Assembly: GCF_000002995.4 (NCBI RefSeq)
Contig: NW_025062477.1
Span: forward strand, 6,854,649 to 6,918,648
Length of the DNA: 64,000 bases
Direction of reading: 5' to 3'
Source of the DNA: Brugia malayi
Lineage: Eukaryota; Nematoda; Chromadorea; Rhabditida; Onchocercidae
The notes beneath the pieces are model-generated. The model saw only the letters and a list, made by a program, of their open reading frames with translations. It searched no databases and had not been told where the DNA came from. Of the stretch, positions 15,201-27,600 are shown piece by piece. The position numbers were made by a program, and so were the translations under genes. Each line of letters opens with the position of its first letter. Position 1 is the stretch's first letter.

Positions 15201-17769
15201 TTAAATTACTATAAATCATAAATTGAGCGAGCAATAAAAAATGGCCTGAATTGATGACAAGTCGATTTGAGAAGCTTCAAGCTTAGAAGATGCTAGACAT
15301 ATTCAGTTGGTATTGAAGTTTTCCAGAATGTCAAGGATATTTTAGATGATAGCATGTCCCTTGAACATTAAGTAGCTCTACTGATCAGGTTAAAAGAAAA
15401 TGCAGTTCTTGTCAATAACTAAACTAAAACATGTAGTGTTTGGTCGGTAAGAACATTATTAAAATCTTTTTTTTTCCTTTTAAACAAAGGATAGAAACGG
15501 TGCAAAAGCAAAGGCTAATTCTTCTGTTTATCCCGTTGAAACATACCAGTGTCCGGTTACATCAGATTGTTTGTACAAGTTCATGTTTTGATAAAATCTA
15601 AAAAGTCCACTTACATATTTTTTTCTACCAAGTTATCCAACTCTCAAAACAAAAACATTTAGTGCTTCAGAATTAAAATAATACTACTTCTAAAAACAAT
15701 TAAACCACCTATTCTTAATATAAACGAAAACAAAAAAACCATCCCCCCCAACGTCTCACGAAATTTCCGAGCACATCTCCTCAATGTGAGATACTGATTT
15801 TTGCACAATGACGACCCGAACGTTTGCCTGTAGATAGTAGCGCAGTGCGTTAGTGTTGGTTGTTTTGGCAATTATCCCTCTTAGATGTGCAGTTTTTTGT
15901 TTGTGTTCATCCCTTCTCAGGTGAACAAGACAAGTTGAGGAGAAGTTTGCATGCAGACATGCACTTTTTTCCAGATGTTCATACCATGTCGCAATTTCTT
16001 CAAATTTTACATTTTTTGTTTCTGGTTATCGTTATTCTTGGAAATGTCAACAATGAACAGTTGTTAATTGTTCACTTATCATACTGCGAGTTAGAATAGA
16101 AATTATTAACTGTCAATCATTGCTCATTCCTCTCTTTTCTGCTAGTACTCAAAATTTTACATTGGAAAAACCATTATTTTCATTTTTGATATGTATTGAC
16201 TTCAGGTCTCTCACTTCAATACCACTGTACTTCAACATCTTTTTATTTACCTTCAATTAAGTGAATATTAGTTGTTTCGGTTTGTCTTAATTTAACCTAA
16301 GGAATGTTTTTACTGTCATTAACACTTCTCATGTTTATTTGAAATGTGAATATATTGAAATTTTCGGTCAAATTTTCGATTGTCAAACTCACACTTCCTC
16401 TTTCCGTCTCGAACTTGTACTCGCTTGTTACGTACTTTTTGATATGTTACTAATTACTGATTCCTATAGCCGCAATCGAGTCTCCTTGACGACAGAGAAA
16501 AATAAATTTTGGAATTTCAGAGCACATCGGGTAACTACTAATACCAAGATAAATCGTTTTAGCGGTGAAATCATAATTTTCTAAATGTCATCACTGGTTC
16601 AACCAATTTTACATAAGTTATGCATTTTGATGTTTTTTAAGCAAAAAACTTACTTCCAAAAACTGTTTTTCCTTTTTTCAAGTACTTGTTTTATTTTCTG
16701 AGAACTGATGGACTTTGACTTCTGTTTTTTTTTTTTTTTATTTATTTTAAATGCATTAAGTTGATAAGGAATTGAAAACTTATAATAGCTTTATTGGCAT
16801 GTGAACTTCAACCCACTAAAACATCTTTCAAAGCAACTACCTCATTCCTTCTCTGCGGTATCTGAAAAATTAAAAAATTTGATTTATTGCAATTATCTTT
16901 TAAAATTAAATGCTTTTTATAAGTTCGCAGTAGCTTTTACTTTAATTTCTTTCCCTTGCAAGCTACAAATGAGTGCTCAGAGGTAGAGGGGGAAATAGTA
17001 TTTGGCCGCAGTTATTCCCATTTTCATTTTTGTTGTTGTAGATATCGCAGCTCCGGATCAAATTGCAATTTTTGAAGCTCTGAATCATGATCATATTGAA
17101 CTGCTTCAATGTACCAGATAGGTATTCAAAAGTGGTTGTATTTGAAATAAACTTCATCAACAGAAGGAACTATTTTGCGGTTTCTTCCGACCGTTTCTTT
17201 CATCGTATTATATATTACATTTTCCCGACTCTCGACGTTCATTTCTGCTAGAAACATTCAATTCCGCATAAAAGAACTGGCAATAAAGAGTGTTCGAGCA
17301 GAGCGAAGCAAGTATCCTTAGGAATTCCAAGAGGTTGAGAAGACATTGTAGCGAACTGGATTACGATCATAATCAACGAGATAGGCTGTCTCATGAAATT
17401 ATCAGCTGATTTAGCTTGAGCCACACTGTCAAAATACTAGGCTAGATTTTTATTCTTTAGTTTCTGGCTGGAAAGCGCGAGAATAATATAGAAGAAAAAA
17501 CTGAATATGATTGGTTTGGAGATTGGTATAGCAGTTTCAAGATGTAACTTCAAAACTAAATATTAATAATAGGATTTGCAGTATTTTTTCTAGGAACATA
17601 AGAAAAATTTCCTTTACTATGTCTCTAGAAATTCCTTTTAACAAAGTTTCGTTTTTTTTTCTTTTCTTTTTTCTTTTTTTTTGCAAATCTTTTAAGGATG
17701 CTTTAGCGCTGTTTAAATCATTATTTTTATCAGCTAGCTGCTCGGATGGTCATTGATTTTGGGCGTTTA
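12223..17769. other. Gene-poor stretch, no gene recognised
   Basis: Downstream flank of the PTR gene. Open frames at 12556-12750, 14921-15151 and 16339-16584 are short, AT-composition driven and lack flanking splice signals or a recognisable family. No tRNA, rRNA or transposon remains were identified by eye. Confidence 0.45.
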
Positions 17770-17770
17770 T

Positions 17771-17822
17771 AAACCAATCAAATTATCCTCGGAGCACCAC
17801 GATTTTCATGGCTTATATAAGG
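17771..17822 (+). promoter_or_regulatory. Possible CCAAT + TATA core promoter
   Basis: A CCAAT element (around 17774) lies about 37 bp before a strong TATA element, CTTATATAAGG at 17812-17822, in a block less AT-rich than its surroundings. Downstream there is a 13-bp direct repeat (17840-17852 and 17871-17883) and a GAA-nn-TTC inverted unit near 17832. No convincing + strand coding sequence follows, so the product is unknown and could be non-coding. Confidence 0.3.
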
Positions 17823-17953
17823 GAGTTGTTGGAATATTCATTTATAATTTAATCTCACAGTAGTTCGTCGATTTATAATTTAATAATAACGGTCATCAGA
17901 AGTATATATCTACTACAGCACGAAAATCGTTCACATTATTCTTGAAGAAACTC

Positions 17954-17976
17954 GAAAACTTATCGAATAAGTTTTC
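17954..17976. repeat. Perfect short inverted repeat
   Basis: Ten-base arms GAAAACTTAT / ATAAGTTTTC flank a 3-base centre (CGA). It lies just beyond the stop of the 60-codon ORF, so it could fold in RNA; no function is assigned. Confidence 0.6.
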
Positions 17977-17985
17977 TCGCCCAAA

Positions 17986-18168
17986 CTAATTGGAAACGCA
18001 AATATTAATCAGTAGGCAACGGAACTGTGCGAAAGGCTTGTCCATTGGTCCTGCACTAAGCTGATCATGAGTAACAGTTTTCTTGCTCATGATTGTTTGC
18101 AATAATGGATTGTTTTCCTGAAATGGAGTGCGCCGGAAGCGTAAGTGTTGATAAGTGCCACTTGTCAT
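17986..18168 (-). CDS. Candidate 60-codon ORF, unrecognised
   Basis: ATG-initiated minus-strand open frame (starts MTSGTYQHLRF) in a block of raised G+C. Codon choice looks protein-like, but no domain is recognised and no adjacent exon could be tied to it. It faces the TATA-like element at 17812 in the opposite direction, so the two are probably unrelated. It could be a stray exon or chance. Confidence 0.2.
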   Translation of the reverse strand: MTSGTYQHLRFRRTPFQENNPLLQTIMSKKTVTHDQLSAGPMDKPFAQFRCLLINICVSN

Positions 18169-20859
18169 TTATTATTAGATAGATGCCTGAATTTTGTTTT
18201 GTTTTTTTCTGATATCTTTTCTAATTTATTAAAAATGATGAACTGATTACGATACGGCAGATGAAGTCTTGCTTTCGGATTAATTTTTTAAAAGTACTTT
18301 TATATTATCTGTTCATGATACAAATGATTTAAAATTATGTCTTCAACCTAGTCATAACAATTTACGTAATAATCTTTGACAAGACAGAGTCAGCTAAGTA
18401 GATCGCAACGCTGTTAGTTTTAAGGGAGATCCATCTTCTATTTGTTTGTAGGGAAGGATAGTTCTGCTGGGTTTGTGCTGGATTTCAGAGTATTTCTAAT
18501 AAATTATTTGAATGGATAATATGAGATGTTGTCTGTTAATTGCGTTCATGTGTTTGATGATGCTGTTTCTGGCACAGATAAGCGTTTGTGTAGTTTTTTA
18601 CGGGTTTTAAATTGAAAGATAGACTAATGAGTTAGTATGTAAGACAAGGTCATTTCTTTCGCGTATTCAGTCTTATGCAGCGGTTTACACCAAATACTCA
18701 AATTAGCTAACGCTTTCAAACATCAGTATTAATTTAGGTATTTCGACTATCGAAAAAAAACATATATAATACATTTTATACTTTGCATAGCATGTTTTGG
18801 GTAATAATCTTTAGTTATTAATTATTTTAGCATTGCTGATTATCACCTGATGAATAATGATGTGTTTTGATAATGCTTTTTAAGTGAACATGTCATACCT
18901 CATTTTAATGCTACTTAATATGAGTGGCCAAAACTTTCTTGGAGGGATGTAATAAATTTTTTTAGGAGTAAAAGGGAGTGTAGTGGGAGTAAAGGTTGAT
19001 CGCATTTTCCAGTCAACATATATAAAACATTTCATACTGATTAATTACTGAACTAAGCACTTCAGTTCAGACGTTTGAAAATTTCTGTTCTTACAAATTC
19101 AAAAAAATTTTTCTTGAATTTAGTTATACTTAAGCTATGGTTTCTTTTCATATGAGTTTTTATTAGGTTAATTTATACAGATCATTTCTTAGCAATAATT
19201 ACCATATGAGTTTTCCAAATTTGGTGAAACTTTTAATATTTGGGGTTGAACATCGGTGACTTAGGCATTATCAACTACGACGAAATTTGTTTTTTTCACT
19301 GCATGCACCATGATTTTTCAATTTTATATGATATAAATTACAAGCGACTTATAAACAAATCATTACTTCATCATATTTTCTTATGGGTATAATTTATATT
19401 CCCTGTATGAATTCTAACTTCCTTTCAATCCATATATAAAACAAATTTCAAAGCTGATATTGATAACATCACTGATCAGTGTGTATAGATCGAATAACGA
19501 GACTCCATCGTTCCATGTAGTTTTCTTTCCTTTCATATCGAATGGTATTTCATTAGAATCAGAATTTGTTATCCTGCACTTTGTTTTTATATACTATTAA
19601 TTGAGGTTGCATTCGTTTAAATCCTATCATTTCTCAATAATTTTTATCACTGTTTGATTTCACCGTTGATGTATTTTAAGAGTGGTTACATATTGCTTAA
19701 AATAAATCTCCTATCTCATATCTCGTTTTAGTGTTTTTCAAATTGCTCCATTATCTTCGCATGTTAAATGTCCTTCTTCTGCTTTCATTTTATTAAGACA
19801 GTGTATTTTTAGAAACGATTAGTATCATTCTTGGTTACTGAACAAGCGGATTTCTCACTTTATGCCTCCACCAAGGTTTATTTACTTTTATAAATTTCCA
19901 GTTATTTTTTCCATACCCTTAACTTCTATTCTACGTAATTTTCTTTAACGTTGCATTCTGTTGCTACTACCAAGAAGCTAACGAAGCAGTTCAACTCTGG
20001 TGAAATTCTTTCAAAACGTTTTTTGGCAATTTCACCGGACAAAAAAAAAAAGTTGTTCTAATGATTTAATTCTAAAATCTTCTAACTTATATTCGATAAA
20101 GGAGGACATTTCATTCATGCAATTGACTATATAGTAGAATATAGAAGATCATGTAGCTACTTTTTCGTTGATCGATGGCACTTTTTATATAAGTAATTAA
20201 TAAGACATTTCAACTTTATTAACGAAGGAAAAAATTGTGCCAGATTTTGCTCCAGATACGCTTTGCTCTTAGAACATTATACTTTCGTTTTCATCACTCA
20301 TATTTATCTCTATCTGACGATGCTAAATAAGTGGAAGAAGGGGCGTGTAGCGATCGTTTTATTTATTAAGACTAATCTGTTTTCTCATCTTTTCTAAAAT
20401 GTAAAGCGTCTTACTATTATGAAATTACCTTTAATTTATTAATACTTTTGGTGCATGGCCCTGACCATATTGTTGATAAGTCATGCATTTGTATAGTTTT
20501 AACGGTTTGGAACGGATTGTGTGTGAATTTTTTAGTTTTACATAACCATTTGGTGCAGGTATTTTTAGTTGGTTGAAATATATTACGTTTCAGTTTATGA
20601 TTTTTGTTCACTTGATGATGCATATTAAGGATTCTTTGTCCTTATTTTTTCTGGACTCACAATGTTTTCCATCACTCTGTTCATTCATTCATTAACCATG
20701 TTTAGAATTTTACTTTTGTGGCAAGAAACATATGACAAGAAATAAAATACCTATAAAGTTTTTCCGTTGATTATTATATTTTGTCTGAAATATTCTAACG
20801 TATGAAAGTCACCGGAAATTTGATTTCTCTGATTTAAAAGAAAGCAATTATGTTTACAG
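18169..20859. other. Gene-poor stretch, nothing recognised
   Basis: AT-rich DNA with no open frame longer than about 70 codons and no convincing splice-flanked exon on either strand. The 20417-20623 minus frame is judged to be chance. Confidence 0.45.
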
Positions 20860-20992
20860 GAAACAGGAACAAAGCATTAACGAGAAGCTTGCTGATTTGG
20901 ACGGAAGAAAGACCCGACCAAGAAGCAGTTGTCGATACCGATTGCCGTGCTTACATCTTTTGCTGCTGTCAGACTCCTATGTTATTTCATTG
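20860..20992 (+). CDS. Candidate coding exon, unrecognised
   Basis: A block with raised G+C begins after a good acceptor (TGTTTACAG) and stays open in two frames up to a donor (GTGAAG). The better frame (phase 1 in, phase 2 out) ends with a Cys triplet, YIFCCCQ. It lies upstream of the ATG at 21607 and could be an alternative 5' exon of that model or belong to another transcript. No family recognised. Confidence 0.25.
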
Positions 20993-21606
20993 GTGAAGAA
21001 AAGAAAAAAGTGCGGGTGTTAAATTTCGAACCACTTCATTTTATTTTATAAGTTCTAAAATTTTGTTGCACCAAAATTTAGCTCTTAATTTTGTCACCAA
21101 AAGTTAACTTTCAATAAGTAATAGTTGTTATGGAAAGAATGGAATCTTACACAAAAATTCGGCATTAAGTGTAGTATGTGGTTATGGAATGGGTGTGCAT
21201 TCAACTAGATAATATCGGAGTACAGTGGAATATATTTTTGGAACTCTATGAGAACTGAAAAGAAATTAACAAATATATAGGGCTTCTAGGTTTGTTTGAA
21301 GCTACTCAGTTATTAATATCAAAGTGTAAATCTGAACCATATATATGACATAGATCCCGGATCTGGAGTATCGAAGTCCAATTAAGGTCAAATTAGTGCT
21401 TTGTCTAATTGTTTTTAGGTAATCATGCCAGTGTCTGATAGTAATGTCTCTCACATTCTTAATTTGCAGATTTTCAGACTAAATAATGCCTTAAGTTTTC
21501 AAAAAGATCGAGAACAAGTAAAAGTGAAAGGAAACAAAATCTAAACGTTTTATATTGTTTTACTTTTCTGGATTTTACAGTGCTACCCAGAAGCTATTAA
21601 TCTTTA

Positions 21607-24600
21607 ATGGCAAATTCAGCGGGCAGTGTAACTACTCAAGTAAGCTATCCTCTTTCTGCATTGTTGAGATAAGAAAGAATAGTGTCTTTCTAAAAATTTT
21701 TCCATTGCAATTGATCACCTTTATCCTAGTGACCACTCGCACTGTTTAATATTTTTTCAAATAAAAAATAAAAGACGCAAATTGTTTTCTTTGCACAATC
21801 TGAGTATATAAATTTATATTTGTTTTAATTTTGTCATAATTTTTCTGATTATCCTGCCTGTCTCACGAATATTTTGACTTCAAACCTCAATATATATGTA
21901 TTGTAAGATATAAAATGAAGCTTAGCATTCTATAATTTTGCAAAGAACATAACTGGTAGTTGTTAATGTTTAGTAACATTTCTTTTTTTCTAAAAGGGGA
22001 AGCGTATTTTCACTCTTTGTTCTTTCAATTTTTTTCAAAACTAGGACTGTTCGCTATTTCAAACACTTAATTGTATATACTCATTATTATTTCTGTGCAA
22101 TCATATGTTTGAAGGGTTGTTTCAAAATACGGACTGATGTTAGTTTCACACCTATTTAATATGCTTTTAGGTGAAGAAAGTGAATATAGATATGGAAAAT
22201 CAATGTTTTGCCACAGAAGAATTCAAAAATGGGAGTGAGATGTGTAGGCCATCGATGAATTCTAATAACGATAGAACCCAAAGCAAGAACTGCAAAGGTG
22301 TCACTACATCTGGTTTGTCCTTCTCCCCTACAAATTTTTGAATAATAATTAACATTCCCAATTCAATTCTGTATATTGAAGCATTTCTTAAAATATTATA
22401 CTTTTTGCTATAGAAAGTGACACGACATAAGACTCGAGTGAGTTTTAACTTATGCGAAGTAAAGTGTTTCGTTTTTGTGTTTCTGTTTCCATTGAAGAAA
22501 ATGCAACTTTAATTTTTAGCATTAAATCTTCTTGATTCTGATTCATAAAAAAACTTAATTTTAGATTTTTTATTACATTCTCAATTTATTAATATTAGAT
22601 CAGATTAAGTTTTTGGTTGTAAAGAAAGTAAAGCTAATCATGAATTACCGCCATACCTGTTTGCCTTGTTTTCCTGTCGGTACGTACCTAGCTTCTAGAA
22701 TTTTTTACTAATTCTGGAAGCTGAGTACGTATCTGCAGGAAGTCTATTTACGTTTTTGGGCATGCCATTATAAAATACATTTGTTTTAATCAAAAAATAG
22801 CCTATGCAATAAAAAATTAGTTTTCCTTCTCTTGTATATATATAGCTAATTCATGAAAGCTCTTTACTTGATAATTTTCTTAAAAATGAATATTTTGTGG
22901 AGAATTTTATTAAAAAGAGAATCGAGTAGATTGGTTAGATTGGGCTGGCAAAAGATTAGAGACGATGCGAATAAGGGAGCCATCAATTAACAAATATCTC
23001 GCGAGTTACTCACCAGGATGTTCTGCATATTAAGTGATTGAAGTTAGAATTACAGCAAATGTTGAGTATACCCATTATCAATGAATTGCCTGATTAGAAA
23101 CAAATGCCGTTTTAAGACTGTGTGAATAATCAAGATGGTGTGCTTGGAAACTTCTTTTTCTTAATTGAGAAAATATCGACAACGCGATTTTCTTAAGCGA
23201 AACTAACTACCTGATTGATTGTCAAGCAGTAAATAATTTACTGATGAATAAGTTGACTAATTTCTTAAGATTGCAGTTAAATTAGATGGCATTGATGGCG
23301 TTAATGTCTTTAGACTTTTCAGCTGTGGAGAATCTGCATGAATTAATGTTTAAATCTTTAAAAAAAAATAACTTTTTTTTGTTTTTAATGTTTTAAATCT
23401 TTAAAAATAACTTTAAATTTCTGATATATTTTTTATCACAAATTATCTTGTTCTTAAAAATTAGATATATTTTATGAATGAAATTTTCAGAAATGGAGAA
23501 AAGAAATTTTTCACAAAAAAAAAATAATTGTAATTATTGTAGCCCTAACAAAAGTTCATGTTTTGGGTAAAAGACTTACAGAATTTTTTCTCTGTTGAAT
23601 TGAAATCGTATCAGTCAAAAATTCATCATCACTTTCATTCATTAATGTAAGAGAATAGTGAAAGGCTATGCTGCCTTATTGTTCAACTGTAGTTTATCTT
23701 TTTTATAGAGTGAAACCTTTCACGATAAAGAGAAGTAAGCATCATTTTCCCGATTCTTAAAAATTTTATTAAGGTTTTTGAACAATTCCGACAAAAGGCC
23801 CTATTTTCATTTTCGTACTCAATAGTTGCTGTTGATATTGACATGTGGAAAATCTTTTCAAACAATGAACGGTAAACCCGCGAAAGTTGTTTGTGTCACT
23901 TGCCTAATCAGTGAGTCCGTAAAACACGATTCTTTCTTCTATCTTCTTCGCATTTTATAATATTCACTTCATTGTTATGGTTTAATTCTTTATCACTTCT
24001 CTTTTCTATCCCACTTTTATGCACATAATTTCGATTATTAGATCTGTAATGCATAAACAATGCAAAAGGGATAAAATGGGACGCAGTTCTATACTGTTAG
24101 TTCTGTGGCTCGCTCTTTAACCCGATCTCCACCGGTTTGCAATGGTTTTGCTTTAGTAGAGGTGAAATAAACAGTTTCTTCTTCTATGAATATTTCTGTT
24201 ATCTTTTGACTTAATTGATTACAGTTTTTATCATGTGGAATCTCTACATTTCTGCATTATTTTTGGCTCTTAAACATGAGTTTTAAATTCTTTTGATTAT
24301 GTTTGCTGAAGTGAATTGCTTCAGAGTAGAGTAGGTCAGAAAATTGAGGTGTAACTTGATGAATATTCCAAAATTGTGTAGAGTCCGGATTAATATATGC
24401 GCAAGTTCATTTCTAAGAAATAATACCATTTTTTGTTGATTTTAAACGTGTCTCAGGGAATGTATATTCGGCTGAAAAGAACAGCTGCTTCACTTTCATT
24501 TGCTACTTCATGTTTCCAACGATAATATCTGTATTTGCATACAAAAGCGTTATGAGTTATTCAGAAAAATAAATTAAGAAAAACAAACTTCTTTATTTTT

Positions 24601-27600
24601 AGATGCAACTGCATGTTCAACATAATCCATTTTCCATTTAATAAGCGATAGATTCCAGCATTCTAAGATTATCATAGCGAATTTGAATATAGCTTATATC
24701 AAATATGACATATGAAAATAAAGTAAGCTAAACATAGCTCAACTCATCGAATAGTCTTTTTGGCATTGAATCAGAATCAGTGTTGGTTTTGAAGTTTAAC
24801 GTTTTTCCAAACATTTTAACAAGAGAAGATGTTCTATTTTGCCCTAACTTTTTCTGATTCCAAAATTATTTCTTTATCCTTCCTTATCATCCGAACTCGA
24901 TGTTGAGCTTATCTTGTAGGATATGGTAAGCGTGATGAAGGGAAAAGAGTGGATGACAACATTGGGTAAAGTACACTGAAGATGGTTGTAAAGCTGAGTG
25001 CTTAATAACGTTTAATCATTTAACAATTAAATATTTGATTGGTTGGTCAGTTAACGGTTTACACTTGTTTTTGAAGAGAATTACCCATATAATTTCTGCA
25101 GAACATGTTTGGTCTGTAGCGAAAATATGAATGGAATTTTCACTGTTTCCGTTAAGGGAATTTTTTGCTGTCTCAGTTGTACCATTTAGCCACTGCGCTA
25201 ACCCCTCCGAGAGTTGACTGTCAGTGGCGAAGAGAATTGTTTTTGAGTGTAATCATATGTAAAGCAAAACGAAACGATACGTTATGTAATATTACACAGT
25301 TTGTCCGGCATTTCGGAGAATTGTGAAGAATGGCAAGGTCAGCCACGTATTTTTCCTTTTTTCTTATCCACTCTTAAAATTTGAAGAAATACCCTTATCA
25401 TCATATATGGTCTCAGTTTACTCGAGTGCACTCATTCCTCTTGTTCATCATTTAATGCTTCTGGTTTCAAGTCCTAATTTTAGCTTTGTTTTCGGTGTTA
25501 CTTTTTGGTTCCCTTTTCATGAGAATGACATAATCAACGCGAGAATGAATTGTTCGTATCCTTATTCCTTGCAAGATAAGAGTAGTATTTCTGGATTGCA
25601 CCGAGTGGGATTTCTGGTTGAGAATAAAAATGTATTATGACATTCGAAGAAAACATCTTTTTCCGGTATTGCAGTTTTCAAAAGCTTGGAGTAGAAATAA
25701 AAGTAGTCAAAGTAAATATACTGTTCATATTTATGAATAAACATTTAGTTTTCTTCAAATCCATAAATTGTTAAAGTTGATTAGGAGGAGGAGGAATAAG
25801 CGATCATTCCTAAATAATATCGATTCAATTTTATCTCAAGGATTTATTCTTAAATGACGAAATTTCACACTTTCTGTTACTTTATTTGTGGATTTAGTCG
25901 TGTTGTGAAAAGAATTATGATACTTCCCATCAAGGGAGAGGGTGGACAAGAGAAGTAGATCGCTCGGTACTATGATTGCATCGTTCGACAAGATTTTAGC
26001 TGGAGAGTTTATGCTTGCGTGACTACCATTACACGTGCTACTTGCGCTACTCGACTCATTGTTCTCGTTCATACTTGGCGGAGTGTTCCTACTATATAAA
26101 GTTGGAAACAGAGGAAAAGTAGTTTTTTTAATTAAATGTTTTTCATCATTTTAATTAAATGAATTTCATTTTCTTGTGGCACATCATTCTCACATTATCA
26201 CAGTGGTTTCAGTGCTGTAACTGTATTAGTGTAGTCTTAACTTTGTTTTTGTATTTTTCCAAATCATAATTTTGAATTATACTTTTTTCCGTAAAACAGT
26301 ATTATTCATCCCGTAATATTAGGATGTTGAATCATTTGCCTTTTGCTTTTTCACCAGTCAGGAGGCTTTTCCTCTAAATCTTAACTTTATGTATGGGTTT
26401 GTGCAGTTTGTGATTCATCCACTCTGGTTTGAATCTAGCTTTACTGATCGTTTTTCGCAGCGGTTATCCCATCTATTAACTTCGTTTACGAAATATGTGA
26501 TGGTTTGTCTAACAGTAGTTTTGCCAAACATTGTCATTAAAGATTCTTCATGTTGTAACCATAGCTTATATCAGACTTCAGATTTTCTTTTTTTGAACTT
26601 TCTACTTTTTATTTGATATAAACATTTAATATGAAGCGCAATTTTCTGCTGGTTCATCATTTTCCAGTTGTCTTTTCATCGTCAGCAAGAAAAATATTTG
26701 CACAAGCAGTCAACTTTTTTTTTTTTGTTTTTGTACTTGAAGTCATATAGGCAGATGCTGAACAAATTTTTGATTCACTATGAAATAACAGCAAACAACT
26801 AACTAGTTTTGGTAAAGGAATTATCAAATTTCAACAAAAGTGTTTACATTCAATGAGTGATAAGTTGCGGTAAACCGGGAGAAAGAAAGAAAGGAAGTAT
26901 ATTTACCGTAAGAGCTTAGACGGCGGGGAAATGACAGATATTGGATAGACATAAATCATGACTGTAAACTTAGAAAACTTCATGTTTATTTGATTCTCTG
27001 TTGCACTGTTTCTCTATCTTTTCCATATTTGGCAAGAAGTTTCTCATGAAATAAAATAGATTTCTTAAATGAAAGCTATTATTCTGTGTCTAAAGAATGA
27101 ATAGTTGATGTGGTGATAATAGGATGATTCGAAAGCGGAATTTTTTGTAGTTTTTTGAGGGATTGGTGTATGATTGCCACATTTCGGCCGCTAATTCTAC
27201 TTTCTGAAGAGGATTTCCATTATCCTTAATTAGCAGTAGTATACTACCGCTATGCTTGAGCTAGATGACTTCTTAAAACTACTGATAAGGCGTTTCTCCC
27301 AATCTTTCCTTTTGGTATTGGTTGATGGAATTCTCAACCAGTTATGGTATTGAGCACGCTCAATATTATATATATATATATATATAATATCAGGTACTCC
27401 CTAATATCATCTAAATGATGCTTTTTCTACTATGAAGGACGCGACATTTCGTTTTACTCCTTTATTGCTTCACTCATTAGTAAGCTTTAATCCCATTTAA
27501 TTTCTAATAAAATTGTTTTACTGGTACAAATATACTTCACATCTCTTTTATGGAATAATATGAAGTATGTACAGAATTTTTAATTCTTGCAGCTGCCTCT

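Noticed and set aside
25323..25640. 105-codon + strand frame
   Set aside because: Starts at a non-ATG codon, is Phe/Leu/Ser-rich as AT-driven chance frames are, and has no splice partners.
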